A DNA stretch of 12,022 nt from B8-G4 sp033720735 (GCA_033720735.1 JAWWBX010000112.1:1-12022); one strand, 5' to 3'; numbered from the stretch's first letter, positions 1 to 8,600 are shown. Numbers and translations: made by a program. The notes: a model not told the origin generated them from the letters alone.

Positions 1-1605
1 CATCCGCTGCATGTGGAATCGGTGGCCTGGGCGATCGAGCGCAAGGATGTGCTGTACACCTGCTTTTTCCTGCTTGGCTTGCTGGCATACATGCGGTATC
101 TGAAGTCGCCATCCTTCAAATGGATCGGGCTCACCGCGCTCTGCTATATCCTCTCGCTGCTTTCCAAGGCGCCGGCTATTGTCTTCCCGTTCATCCTGCT
201 ACTGATGGACTATACCTGGCAACGCAAGGTTGAACTAAAGCGGCTGACAGAAAAGTGGCCGGTGTTTGTGATGATGTTGCTGGGGCTGTTCCTTTACGGA
301 TTCTTTGGCGGGGAACCGCCGGGTGGAGGTTCTACCGAAGGCGGTCTGCGCAACCTGGTCAGCACCAGTCCGGTTTCCAACGTCTACCCGCTCAGCGTGC
401 TGCCGGCGTTCTATGCCAAGATCGCCTTGCTGGGGGTCAAAGGCGTTGGCTGGTATCTGCACTCCTGGCTCCCCGTCAATTTATCGCTGGCGTATCCTTA
501 CAAGACCATCCTTCCAGCAATCGGACACGCCATTCACCTTTTTCCCGTGCTCCTTGGGCTCGGCGCGTTCCTGGTGTTCAAATGGCGGCACAGACACCCG
601 CTGTTGTTCTTCACGCACGGTTTCTTCTTCATGGCGCTGGCGCCTGCATTGATCAGGACCGGGTTGGGCAAAGGCATCTTCCTTTCGGACCGCTATGTCT
701 ACCTGGCATTGTTTGGTCTGGTGCTCTTCATTGCAGCGCACGTGCTGGACTGGACCCGCAGGAAGGGCTGGAACTTGCAACGTCAGTATCTTGCCATGGG
801 CGCCATCGTTCTTCTGCTGGGCACTTTGAGTTTCCGGCAGGCCCGGGTTTGGGACAACGGGGAGACGCTCTGGACCAATGTGATCGAAAAGTATCCCAGG
901 ATCGCCTATGCCTACGTCAATCGCGGGATCTACCGGAATGATCACGGGAATATTGCCGGTGCGTTGGAAGATTTTAACGCAGCGGTAGAACTGGGTGACG
1001 ACCCGCATGCCTTTATCCACAGGGGCACGTTGTTGCGCAAACAAGGTCAGACGCAGCAGGCGCTGGCCGACTTTGATCGCCTGCTGGCCTCCGAACCCAA
1101 CAACGAGCACGCAATCAACGGAAAGGCCAATGTACTCTTTGAAATGGGCAGGTACCAGGAAGCGGAAGCGACCTATACGCATGGCCTGACGATCAAACCA
1201 CGCATGGTGACCTATTATGTCAACCGGGCGGCGGCGCGCTACTACCTGGGCAAACACCGGGAAGCCCTGGCTGACCTGGATGAGGCAGAACGGCTCAACC
1301 GCAACTATACGAGCATTCACTCCAAACGGACGGTCATCCTGATGGCCATCGGTGACTACGAGAATGCGGTGATCAGCGCCCGGAAGACGGCCCAGTATGA
1401 ACCCAATAATCACGCCAATCTCGGTGACCTCGGCACGGCGCTGCAGCGGCTGGGACGGCACCAGGAGGCGATCGAAGCCTTTAGCCAGGCCCTGCAGATC
1501 TATGACCGTGGCAAGCGGTATTACAACGGAAGGGCACTGTCGTATGAAGCCCTGGGCAACACGGCGCAGGCACAACGCGACCGTCAGATCGCGTCGACAC
1601 TATAG
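1..1605 (+). CDS. Polytopic membrane protein with C-terminal TPR repeats, TMTC/GT-C-like (5' partial)
   Basis: The reading frame is open from base 1, so the gene starts upstream of the window. The first visible residues, HPLHVESVAWAIERKDV, match a hallmark motif of bacterial and eukaryotic TMTC-like membrane proteins related to GT-C glycosyltransferases; in full-length relatives it lies roughly 100-150 residues in, so about that much is missing. Residues 20-285 hold some eight or nine hydrophobic segments, including the family-like SDRYVYLALFG near residue 227. From about residue 300 to the end there are seven TPR units with typical spacing (for example NRGIYRNDHGNIAGALEDF and GRHQEAIEAFSQAL). 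The TPRs probably face one side of the inner membrane and bind protein partners. A glycosyltransferase role is inferred from the family; the likely catalytic N-terminus is outside the window. The stop is TAG at 1603-1605. Confidence 0.85.
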   Translation, partial: HPLHVESVAWAIERKDVLYTCFFLLGLLAYMRYLKSPSFKWIGLTALCYILSLLSKAPAIVFPFILLLMDYTWQRKVELKRLTEKWPVFVMMLLGLFLYGFFGGEPPGGGSTEGGLRNLVSTSPVSNVYPLSVLPAFYAKIALLGVKGVGWYLHSWLPVNLSLAYPYKTILPAIGHAIHLFPVLLGLGAFLVFKWRHRHPLLFFTHGFFFMALAPALIRTGLGKGIFLSDRYVYLALFGLVLFIAAHVLDWTRRKGWNLQRQYLAMGAIVLLLGTLSFRQARVWDNGETLWTNVIEKYPRIAYAYVNRGIYRNDHGNIAGALEDFNAAVELGDDPHAFIHRGTLLRKQGQTQQALADFDRLLASEPNNEHAINGKANVLFEMGRYQEAEATYTHGLTIKPRMVTYYVNRAAARYYLGKHREALADLDEAERLNRNYTSIHSKRTVILMAIGDYENAVISARKTAQYEPNNHANLGDLGTALQRLGRHQEAIEAFSQALQIYDRGKRYYNGRALSYEALGNTAQAQRDRQIASTL

Positions 1606-1606
1606 G

Positions 1607-1629
1607 TTTTTTCATATATGTTGAAAAAA
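1607..1629. other. AT-rich hairpin after the TPR gene
   Basis: Two perfect 8-bp arms, TTTTTTCA (1607-1614) and TGAAAAAA (1622-1629), flank a 7-nt loop and begin two bases after the TPR stop codon. The stem is almost all A/T, so it lacks the GC-rich stem of a classical intrinsic terminator, although either strand ends in a T-run. It could be a weak bidirectional terminator. TATGTTGA at 1617-1624 also partly resembles a Bacteroidota -7 element. Confidence 0.3.
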
Positions 1630-1662
1630 ACTATCCTTCCAACACACGCCTACTGGCTAAAA

Positions 1663-1698
1663 ATGCCTAACATCGCCCAACGATTGGGGAGCCGCTAA
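1663..1698 (+). other. Short upstream ORF (11 codons) before the GHMP kinase
   Basis: ATG at 1663 opens an 11-codon frame reading MPNIAQRLGSR and ending in TAA at 1696-1698. This is the only ATG in the spacer that could serve the kinase gene, but it lies one frame off. An SD-like GGGGAG (1686-1691) sits just before its stop codon. It may be chance, a leader peptide, or the true N-terminus of the kinase separated by a one-base frameshift. See the kinase entry. Confidence 0.2.
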
Positions 1699-1699
1699 A

Positions 1700-2659
1700 A
1701 CGACGAAAATCAGCCAACAATTCCGAGCGAACGGCAAGTTGCTCCTGACTGGGGAGTACTTCGTTTTGGATGGAGCCAAAGCACTGGCTTTGCCTGTGCG
1801 TTTCGGTCAGTCGCTCCATGTGCGCGAAAGCCCCGGCAGCGAGATCGTCTGGAACAGCCACGATCACACCGGCGAAGTCTGGTTTTCTGCCAAATTCGAC
1901 CTGCTCGATTTCAAGGCCACCAAAACCACCGATCCGGCCATCAGCGATCCCCTCACACAGATCTTGAAGGCAGCATGCCGGCTCAATTCAGATTTCCTGT
2001 CCAAGTGGAAAAAATACCGGGTCGACACCTACCTGGAGTTTGACCGCCAGTGGGGGCTGGGATCGAGCAGCACCCTGATCTCTTGCCTCGCGCAATGGGC
2101 CGATGCCAATCCGTACCTCCTGCTGTTCAATACCCTCGGCGGCAGCGGCTACGATGTGGCCTGCGCCAACGCGGAAGGCCCCATCCTCTATCAACTCGGC
2201 GAAGAAGAGTTGCATATCCAGCATGTCGATTTCGAGCCGTCATTCAAGAACCAGCTGTACGTGGTTTATCTCGGCCAGAAACAGGATAGCGGTGCAGCGC
2301 GCAAACACTACTATCAACACCGGAGCCAATCCAACGGTGCCCTGCAGCAGATCTCTGACCTCAGCGAACAGATCCTGGAGGCGACGACGCTTTCTGCATT
2401 TGAGAAGGCATTGATCGAACACGAAACGATTATCGCCAGAAGCCTCAATCTCCAGCCGGTCAAGGAAACACGCTTTGCCGATTATTGGGGTGCAGTCAAA
2501 TCCCTCGGGGCCTGGGGCGGCGATTTCGTGCTGGCGACGAGTGCCTCGTCGGCCCAGGAAACCAGGGCATACTTCCAGAACAAAGGCCTTCCCACCATCT
2601 TTACTTTCGATGAGTTGCTGCTAAACACCCCCGATTCAGTTGAGCCGTTAGTGGGTTAG
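1700..2659 (+). CDS. GYDIA-family GHMP kinase
   Basis: This is a GHMP-superfamily small-molecule kinase (the galactokinase, homoserine, mevalonate and phosphomevalonate kinase fold) of the GYDIA subfamily typical of Bacteroidota. Numbering from codon 1700, the N-terminal strand motif GKLLLTGEYFVLDGA spans residues 12-26, the ATP-binding loop GLGSSST is 119-125, the subfamily signature appears as GYDVA at 150-154, and the C-terminal glycine-rich motif LGAWGGDF is 269-276. Length is about 319 residues, normal for the family. The substrate is not established; a mevalonate-pathway role is often suspected. The start is odd: the frame is open back to 1661 with no ATG, GTG or TTG before the conserved motif. 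TTG at 1739 would cut into it. ACG at 1700, giving (M)TKISQQFRANGK about 8 nt after GGGGAG, is my best guess. A sequence error, a mutated start or a frameshift from ATG 1663 are alternatives. Confidence 0.8.
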   Translation, partial: TTKISQQFRANGKLLLTGEYFVLDGAKALALPVRFGQSLHVRESPGSEIVWNSHDHTGEVWFSAKFDLLDFKATKTTDPAISDPLTQILKAACRLNSDFLSKWKKYRVDTYLEFDRQWGLGSSSTLISCLAQWADANPYLLLFNTLGGSGYDVACANAEGPILYQLGEEELHIQHVDFEPSFKNQLYVVYLGQKQDSGAARKHYYQHRSQSNGALQQISDLSEQILEATTLSAFEKALIEHETIIARSLNLQPVKETRFADYWGAVKSLGAWGGDFVLATSASSAQETRAYFQNKGLPTIFTFDELLLNTPDSVEPLVG

Positions 2660-2692
2660 TCCGTTCATCCGTTTGTCTGTTTTGTCCGTTGG
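2644..2692 (+). repeat. Degenerate octamer tandem repeat across the kinase stop codon
   Basis: Six consecutive units of 8, 8, 8, 8, 9 and 8 bp run GCCGTTAG, TGGGTTAG, TCCGTTCA, TCCGTTTG, TCTGTTTTG, TCCGTTGG. The core TCCGTT starts at 2660, 2668 and 2685, and TCTGTT at 2676. The array starts inside the last codons of the kinase and passes through its TAG stop (2657-2659). A second, weaker and AT-rich block of 7-8-bp units follows at 2711-2740 (TTAATCAA, TTAGTAA, TCAGTCAA, TTACCTA). Two other spacers in the window carry similar arrays with different words. Confidence 0.65.
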
Positions 2693-2738
2693 AGTGAATT
2701 ATTCCAATAATTAATCAATTAGTAATCAGTCAATTACC

Positions 2739-2746
2739 TACCTTCG
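2739..2746 (+). promoter_or_regulatory. Possible -7 element for the Nfu gene
   Basis: TACCTTCG matches five of the six fixed positions of the Bacteroidota -7 consensus TAnnTTTG. It follows an AT-rich stretch (2696-2737) and would give a leader of about 50 nt before the ATG at 2803. There is no clear -33 TTTG at the expected distance, so support is weak. Nothing else recognisable was seen in the 143-bp spacer apart from the repeats. Confidence 0.2.
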
Positions 2747-2802
2747 TGAACCCATTCTGTGACCGGGGTGTTTCAATGGTCCAGATCGTAAAATAGAAAA
2801 CC

Positions 2803-3414
2803 ATGGAACCGGCAGTTCAATCACCGATCCTCATTTATACCGAGCAGACGCCTAATCCGGAGTCGCTGAAATTCGTGACCAACCGGATGCTGATCCGCGG
2901 AACTGCGGATTTCCGCACGGAAGAGCTGGCCAAAGAGTGGTCGCCGCTGGCAACACATCTCTTTCGCAACCCGTATGTGAAGGGTGTCTATATCTGCAAC
3001 AACTTTGTCACTGTCACCAAGGAGCTGAACTACGCCTGGGAAGACATCATGCTCAAGTTGAAAGAGGAGATCAAGAATTACATCAACGATGGCGGCACCA
3101 TTCTCAATGACGGATTCGAGGAGGCGATGGCCCAGCTCGAAGAGGAATCCGGTGCCGGATACCAGTACACCGGCGACGATGCGGAGATCGTCAAGAAGGT
3201 GCGCGAGCTGATTGAAACCTACGTGAAGCCCGCCGTCGAAATGGATGGTGGTAATATCGAGTTCAAGTCGTACGAGGACGGCATCGTGACCGTGACCATG
3301 CAAGGCGCCTGTAGCGGCTGTCCGTCATCGACGGTGACATTGCAGTCCGGCATTGAAGGCATGCTCAAGCGCATGATCCCACAGATTAAGGGTGTGCGGT
3401 CAGAAATGGGCTAG
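2803..3414 (+). CDS. Nfu/NifU-like iron-sulfur cluster scaffold protein
   Basis: A 203-residue two-domain Nfu protein. Residues 9-95 form an Nfu N-terminal domain, recognised by YTEQTPNPESLKFV (residues 12-25). Residues about 125-200 form the NifU C-terminal domain, with VEMDGGNIEF and the cluster-binding CxxC in GACSGCPSS (Cys170 and Cys173). In this family two protomers hold a 4Fe-4S cluster between their CxxC motifs and pass it to apo-proteins in the cytoplasm. Length and domain order are normal for Bacteroidota Nfu proteins. A second Met-rich region (NRMLIRG) is internal; ATG 2803 is chosen because the N-terminal strand needs residues from about 9 on. The phosphatase gene follows 41 bp after the TAG stop and could be co-transcribed, although it seems to have its own promoter. 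Confidence 0.93.
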   Translation: MEPAVQSPILIYTEQTPNPESLKFVTNRMLIRGTADFRTEELAKEWSPLATHLFRNPYVKGVYICNNFVTVTKELNYAWEDIMLKLKEEIKNYINDGGTILNDGFEEAMAQLEEESGAGYQYTGDDAEIVKKVRELIETYVKPAVEMDGGNIEFKSYEDGIVTVTMQGACSGCPSSTVTLQSGIEGMLKRMIPQIKGVRSEMG

Positions 3415-3443
3415 CAGCGACACGACAAAATCCCCCCTTCTAT

Positions 3444-3451
3444 TAAATTTG
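3444..3451 (+). promoter_or_regulatory. TAnnTTTG -7 element directly before the phosphatase ATG
   Basis: TAAATTTG matches the Bacteroidota primary-sigma -7 consensus TAnnTTTG at every fixed position. Only four bases (CGGG) separate it from the ATG at 3456, so transcription would start at or very near the A of the start codon and give a leaderless mRNA. No clear -33 TTTG is visible 17-20 bp upstream. The match is seen; its function is inferred. Confidence 0.45.
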
Positions 3452-3455
3452 CGGG

Positions 3456-4265
3456 ATGGATGCCAGCCACCTGAAGGAAGTCTGCGCCGAGGTTGCCCAC
3501 ATCGCCGGCCAGGCGGCCGCCTTTATCCGTTCTCAAGTCGGGCAGGTCGTGGCCGATCAGGTCGAATCCAAGGAACGCAACAGCCTGGTTAGCTACGTCG
3601 ATAAAAAGGCTGAAGAGATCCTGGTCAATGCCCTCACCCCGCTGGTACCTTCCCCCGGTTTCATCACCGAAGAAGACACCGTCACCAACAACCACTCCGA
3701 ATTTACCTGGATCATCGACCCGTTGGATGGCACCACCAATTTCCTGCAACAGATCCCCATTTTCTCTGTGTCGGTGGCCCTCATTCACCACCACGAGGCG
3801 GTCCTGGGTTGCGTGGTCGACATCATGCAGGATGAAACATACACAGCATGGCGTGGTGGCGGGGCCTGGTGCAACGGAAAACCCATTCACGTAAGCCAAA
3901 CCAGTGAGCTTTCTGAAGCGATCATCGCCACCGGCTTCCCCTATCACAAACCCGGCGCACTGGTGAGTCTTGTCGATGTTTTCCAGGGATTCCTGGCCCG
4001 CGCCCGCGGGATCCGGCGCCTCGGCTCGGCAGCACTCGACCTCACGTATGTGGCTTGTGGCAAGATGGACGGATTTTACGAGACCACCCTCAACGCCTGG
4101 GATGTGGCCGCAGGTACCATTCTGGTACGCGAGGCGGGAGGCATCGTCAGTGATTTTGAGGGGAAAGGGGAGTTTGTCTCGAAACAGGCCATTGTTGCAT
4201 CCAATGCGCTCCTCCACGATACCATGCTTGCGATCCTTAGTGAAGGTGCGGTCATTAAGGAGTAG
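3456..4265 (+). CDS. Inositol monophosphatase family protein (SuhB/CysQ-like)
   Basis: A 269-residue Mg-dependent, Li-sensitive-type phosphatase of the inositol monophosphatase superfamily, cytoplasmic. All metal-site motifs are visible: SYVDKKAEE (Asp49, Glu53), GFITEED (Glu72/Glu73), WIIDPLDGTTNF (85-96, with Asp88 and Asp91) and WDVAAGTILVREAGG (215-229, with Asp216). Length matches inositol-1-phosphatases (about 260-270). The substrate cannot be fixed from sequence; myo-inositol-1-phosphate, or 3'-phosphoadenosine-5'-phosphate for CysQ-like members, are the usual options. ATG 3456 gives a normal N-terminal helix and lies four bases after an exact -7 element. It follows the Nfu gene by 41 bp. 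The stop TAG is 4263-4265 and runs straight into a hairpin and a heptamer array. Confidence 0.92.
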   Translation: MDASHLKEVCAEVAHIAGQAAAFIRSQVGQVVADQVESKERNSLVSYVDKKAEEILVNALTPLVPSPGFITEEDTVTNNHSEFTWIIDPLDGTTNFLQQIPIFSVSVALIHHHEAVLGCVVDIMQDETYTAWRGGGAWCNGKPIHVSQTSELSEAIIATGFPYHKPGALVSLVDVFQGFLARARGIRRLGSAALDLTYVACGKMDGFYETTLNAWDVAAGTILVREAGGIVSDFEGKGEFVSKQAIVASNALLHDTMLAILSEGAVIKE

Positions 4266-4280
4266 GAGTACGTGGTACTC
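4266..4280. other. Short hairpin right after the phosphatase stop
   Basis: GAGTAC and GTACTC are perfect 6-bp inverted arms separated by GTG, beginning one base after the TAG stop at 4263-4265. There is no T-tract behind it, so it is not a standard intrinsic terminator. It overlaps the first two units of the heptamer array and may simply result from their sequence. Confidence 0.35.
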
Positions 4281-4316
4281 GGTAGGTGGTAGCGGGTAGT
4301 CTGTCGGAGGATGTGG
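4268..4316 (+). repeat. Degenerate heptamer tandem repeat after the phosphatase gene
   Basis: Seven consecutive 7-bp units without any phase slip: GTACGTG, GTACTCG, GTAGGTG, GTAGCGG, GTAGTCT, GTCGGAG, GATGTGG. The first five all begin GTA, and the copies decay toward the 3' end. The array begins three bases after the TAG stop codon. It resembles the stop-codon-linked arrays at 2644 and 10767 in period and position but not in its word. The rest of the spacer (4317-4378) shows nothing I recognise. Confidence 0.7.
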
Positions 4317-4378
4317 CAACATGGTGGTCAGCAGGCCCTCCTTGATCGAAGTAAGCAGCACCTGATCATGCGATTGTG

Positions 4379-4386
4379 TAGTTTTG
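4379..4386 (+). promoter_or_regulatory. TAnnTTTG -7 element directly before the permease ATG
   Basis: TAGTTTTG fits TAnnTTTG at every fixed position. Only AAG separates it from the ATG at 4390, the same geometry as before the phosphatase gene. A leaderless mRNA starting at about 4390-4392 is predicted. No good -33 TTTG is visible at the usual distance. Confidence 0.45.
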
Positions 4387-4389
4387 AAG

Positions 4390-5628
4390 ATGCTCTTGAT
4401 GGAAAGCATCCGGCTGGCGATCAATTCGGTACGGGCCAACAGCTTGCGCGCGACGCTTACCTTGTTGATCATCGCGGTGGGGATTACCGCACTGGTGGGC
4501 ATCCTGACCGCCATTGATGCGCTGTTGTTTACGATGACGGACAACTTCAGCCGCATGGGGGCCAATTCCTTCAGTATCTCGCCCAGCGGCCAGTCGATGT
4601 CGAGCCGACAGGACGGGCGGCAGCAAAAACGCGGCGACCCCATCACCCTCGATCAGGCCATGGACTTCAAAGAGCGCTACGAGTACCCTGCCAAGGTGGC
4701 CATCTCGGGGTGGGCGACCAGCAATGCAGTGATCAAGCACGGCAATGAAAAAACCAATCCCACGGTCATTGTCTACGGGATCGATGAAAACTACCTGGAG
4801 GTCCGGGGATACGAGCTGGAGGTCGGCCGCGATTTTACACGCAACGAACTCAACACCGGCGCACAAAAGGCGATCATCGGCATGGAGGTGGTCAAGATCC
4901 TCTTTGACAACAAACCTGAAGCGGCGCTCAACCAGGTCATCTCTATCGGCAGCCACCGGTTTCGCGTGGCGGGGGTGCTTGAGTCGAAAGGCGCCTCCAT
5001 GAGCCAGAGCGCTGACCGGCGGGTCTTCATACCGCTTAACGCAGAGCGACGCTTTTATGGGTGGACCAACAAGAACTATGAGGTCGCCGTCGGGGTTCCG
5101 GCAGCACTGGAAATCGATGATGCGATCTCCAGCGCGATCGGAACGATGCGCAATGTGCGCAAACTCCGCGCCAGTGAGGAGAATGATTTCGAAATGTTCA
5201 AAAGTGAGGGGTTGCTCGAGATCATCAAGGAGAATACCGTCACGGTACGACTGGCGACCATCATTATCGGCCTGATCACCCTCCTGGGAGCAGCCATTGG
5301 ACTCATGAATATCATGCTCGTTTCGGTGACCGAGCGTACCAAGGAGATCGGGATCAGCAAGGCCCTCGGAGCGACCCGCAAGAACATCCTGATGCAGTTT
5401 CTCACCGAAGCAGTGATCATTTGCCAGATGGGAGGCATCGTCGGCATCGTTCTGGGCATTGCCATCGGGCTCGGTGTGGCCAAACTGGTCGGTGGCAACT
5501 TTTTCATACCGTGGGCCTGGATCGGCCTCGGTTTCCTCACCTGCCTGATCGTCGGACTGGTCTCGGGCCTGTATCCCGCGATGAAAGCAGCGCGCCTCGA
5601 TCCGATCGAGTCGCTGCGCTATGAATGA
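4390..5628 (+). CDS. ABC transporter permease, MacB/FtsX type
   Basis: A 412-residue inner-membrane permease of the type VII (MacB/LolCDE/FtsX) ABC class. A first membrane helix spans about residues 20-42 (LRATLTLLIIAVGITALVGI). A large periplasmic MacB-like domain follows (about 50-285), then the FtsX domain with three C-terminal helices and the conserved cytoplasmic segment SVTERTKEIGISKALGATR before the second of them. It ends SGLYPAMKAARLDPIESLRYE, a standard family C-terminus. Such proteins couple a cytoplasmic ATPase to periplasmic movement or export (lipoproteins, peptides, drugs) rather than classical membrane transport. ATG 4390 is chosen over the in-frame TTG at 4384, which lies within the -7 element; ATG 4399 is possible. 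No ATPase or membrane-fusion gene is adjacent, so the partner must be encoded elsewhere. The TGA stop abuts the opposing gene's stop. Confidence 0.9.
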   Translation: MLLMESIRLAINSVRANSLRATLTLLIIAVGITALVGILTAIDALLFTMTDNFSRMGANSFSISPSGQSMSSRQDGRQQKRGDPITLDQAMDFKERYEYPAKVAISGWATSNAVIKHGNEKTNPTVIVYGIDENYLEVRGYELEVGRDFTRNELNTGAQKAIIGMEVVKILFDNKPEAALNQVISIGSHRFRVAGVLESKGASMSQSADRRVFIPLNAERRFYGWTNKNYEVAVGVPAALEIDDAISSAIGTMRNVRKLRASEENDFEMFKSEGLLEIIKENTVTVRLATIIIGLITLLGAAIGLMNIMLVSVTERTKEIGISKALGATRKNILMQFLTEAVIICQMGGIVGIVLGIAIGLGVAKLVGGNFFIPWAWIGLGFLTCLIVGLVSGLYPAMKAARLDPIESLRYE

Positions 5629-8600
5629 CTACCACCCCGGCACCAGATTGACGCCGAGCAGAAAGCGCGAATCTTTCTGTATCGGATACGCCAGGTAGGG
5701 CTCTACCACCAACGCACCAAACAGATTGACCCGGAGGGCCACCCCGGCACTCATCGCCAGTTTGGGCTTGGCAAAGATCTCTTCGCTCACGATCGTTCCG
5801 TTGTCCAGCACCTTCTGGATAATGATCGACTCGCCATCCCGGAAATGACTGAACTCGTCAAAGGCCACCCCGGCATCAAAGAACAGCGCCAGATCACTGA
5901 ACAGGATGCTCGATGGGAACACGGACAATTGCTCGGGCCCGGTAAACGGCAGGCGCAACTCGACACTGGACACAAAGAACTTTGATCCACTCAGGCGGGC
6001 AAACGCCGTGTTGAGCTGGTTGTTAAATGTGACGTCAGATGACTCGCCGCCGCCCGACAAACGTGCGAGCTTGATGATCTGATTGTAACTGTAGCCATGC
6101 ACCAGCCCCTGCCAGCCGATCAGGATCGGGTTGAAGCTGTCTGAGTCCTTGCCGTAACGCGCAAAGTGATGCAGTCGGAAGGCCAGTGAAAACGGGGACT
6201 TGAATTGGTACACGCGGCCATCGGCGGTCACGCTATGGAAATCATAGCTCCCCACATACTTACTGACCTCTAACCGATATCGGTATCCATTGAGCGGCGA
6301 GGTCAGCCCAAAGGATGCGTTATCACCAACCAGTGCCGTACTGAAATCGTAGAACGCGCCTTTCTTGACGATCAGCCCGCCCAGGTTGACTTCATCGGCA
6401 TCGATATCGACTTTCTCCCGGTTGCCCTGGGCGATCCACCGCCCCGTAAAGATGTCATAGTAATTGGGGTACTGATCAAGCCTGAACGACCGGTAGTTAA
6501 TCCCCGCATCGGCCTCCCATCGCAGCGATTTCGAAAAGGGGAACTGTACGATCAGGCTGGCCTGGTCCTCAAAAATGCGGAGCAGATTGATGTCCTCCCG
6601 GATCACCTCCACAAATTGGGTTTCGGAGACCGGAAGTGAGTCCAGGCGATATGAAACATTCCCCGTCCGGAACGGGATATGCGACAAGGAAATGCCCCAG
6701 GCGAGGCGGTTTTTCGTGTTCAGATACGTGACGGCACCGCCAAAATCAAGGATCTCTCCATTGAGCGCGATCCCGGTGTACAGGCGATTGTTGCCCAGCA
6801 TATCGCTAAACAGCAGATCGACGCCACCCGCCAGTCCCGTGCGTGAGCCAAATGTCCCGGTTGAGACGCCGACCCCGGCACCACCACCGATATAGTCGAG
6901 CTGGAAGCGCGGTTTGTACGCCTTTTCCTCAAATGCACTGGGTTCGGTATCCGGAAGGAAATCAAACTTCTCCAGGTTGGCCTGGACGATCTGCTCTGCG
7001 CCGCTGAACATGCCCGGTAAAGTGCCTGCGGCCATATCCACATCGTCCTTGTCGACCGGCAGGCTCAAAAAGTCATCCTGTGATGCCTGGTATACGGTGT
7101 ACTGCCCTTTGTAATAATGGGTGTACACGACGCGGTCCCGTTTGGTGGCGACCGACAACGCAGGCGAGTACTTGGTGATCCCTGACGCCCCTACCATGAA
7201 ATCTGTCATTTGCAGGATCTCACCGGTGGTCTGGCTGTACTTGTAAATGTTGCGGAATCCATCCCGGTCCGAGAGGAAATAGATATTCCCTTCATGGTCG
7301 AATGACGGATTCAGATTGTCTGCTCCGCGAAAGATGTTGATCTGACCGACCCGGCCGGTCTCGCGGTTGAGCACGGCAAGGTTCATGGTCCATTTCCCGG
7401 CGCTGCGCCCCTGATCCATGCTCAGTTTGTCAGTCGCAAACACAATGTGGGTGCCATCGGCGTTGAAATTGGGGTGGATCTCTGAGTACAGATCATCTGT
7501 CAGTTGCTCTACGCGGTCATTGCGGAGGTTGTAGCTGTACAGGTCGACCTGCCCTTCAACCATGCCGCTGAAGACGATCTCACGTCCGTCGGGCGACCAG
7601 GCAGGATTCGTGATGGCCGGCACTTCATCGATCCGGATCACCCGCGTCGTTTTGCCCGTCTCCGCCTCCTTGATCACAATGACGTTGCGCCCTTTTTCAA
7701 AGGCGACAAAGGCAAATTCCCTGCTGTTGGGAGACCACGTCCCCGCGGATTCCAGAAAACTGATATCGTCGAGGTGGCCGTCGCGTCGTACACTCGTCAC
7801 CTTGCGCAGGATCTCGCCGGATCGCGCGTCGGCAAGGTAGATATCAACATTAAAGACATTCTTTTCAGAAAGGAAGATCACGTAGCGTCCGTTTGGGCTC
7901 ATGGCCGGCGAGATGTTCATGCGGCCGGCGTTGTCTTCGGAGATGAGGCGCTTGCCAATGAAGCGCTCTTTCTCGTCCTCGAGAAACGGCTCGTAGTATT
8001 CCTTGATGGAACGCTGGAAGATCGTAGAGAGGGAATCGAGCTCGATCCCGAGCACATATTCAGTGGCCAGGCTCAGTCCATTTTTGCCGGTTTCGACAAA
8101 CAGCGGCTCGATCACCCGGTCCCCCCAGGTACCGGCCACCACCGACCAGAACGCCTGCCCGTAGCGGTACGGAAAGTAGCGCGGATTGCGCAGATCCTTG
8201 ATCGTAGGCACGTTGTCGTTGAGCACCGCATCACGCATCCACATGGCAGTATGCGGGTCCACTTTGCCCAGGGAGAGATACTCGGCCAGTCCTTCCACCA
8301 TCCACAACGGCAGGTTGGCCAGAGACTGGATCGACGTCGAGTCCCCGTTGATCATCATGTGATACTGGAACGCATGCACCAACTCGTGTCCCAGGACATG
8401 CGTGGTCTGTTGGTTGGTGAAGGCGATGGGCATCACGACACGGTTCTTGAAGCCCTCAGTCACCCCGCCGGTCCCGGTCCCGATGGCGCCCGAAATGGCA
8501 TTCGTCTGCTGGAATTCCGCGTGGTTGTTGTAAAACAGGATTGGATTCTTTCGGATGAAGGTGTCCTGCAGCACGGCCTGATGCAGTTTATACCACTGCT

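Noticed and set aside
481..1575. Minus-strand open frame of 364 codons opposite the TPR gene
   Set aside because: The + strand encodes clear TPRs and membrane segments over the same bases; the antisense product shows no recognisable motif.
1739..1741. TTG as the start of the GHMP kinase
   Set aside because: It falls within the conserved N-terminal strand and would remove the FRANGK residues that precede LLLTGEY in this family.
4268..4316. CRISPR or mobile-element interpretation of the short arrays
   Set aside because: Units are only 7-8 bp with no spacers, no cas or transposase genes, and no terminal inverted repeats or target-site duplications.
3411..4646. Minus-strand open frame of 411 codons over the phosphatase and the start of the permease
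   Set aside because: It is antisense to a phosphatase with all catalytic motifs, its translation shows no domain or signal, and it crosses two genes and their spacer. It reflects the codon bias of the sense genes.
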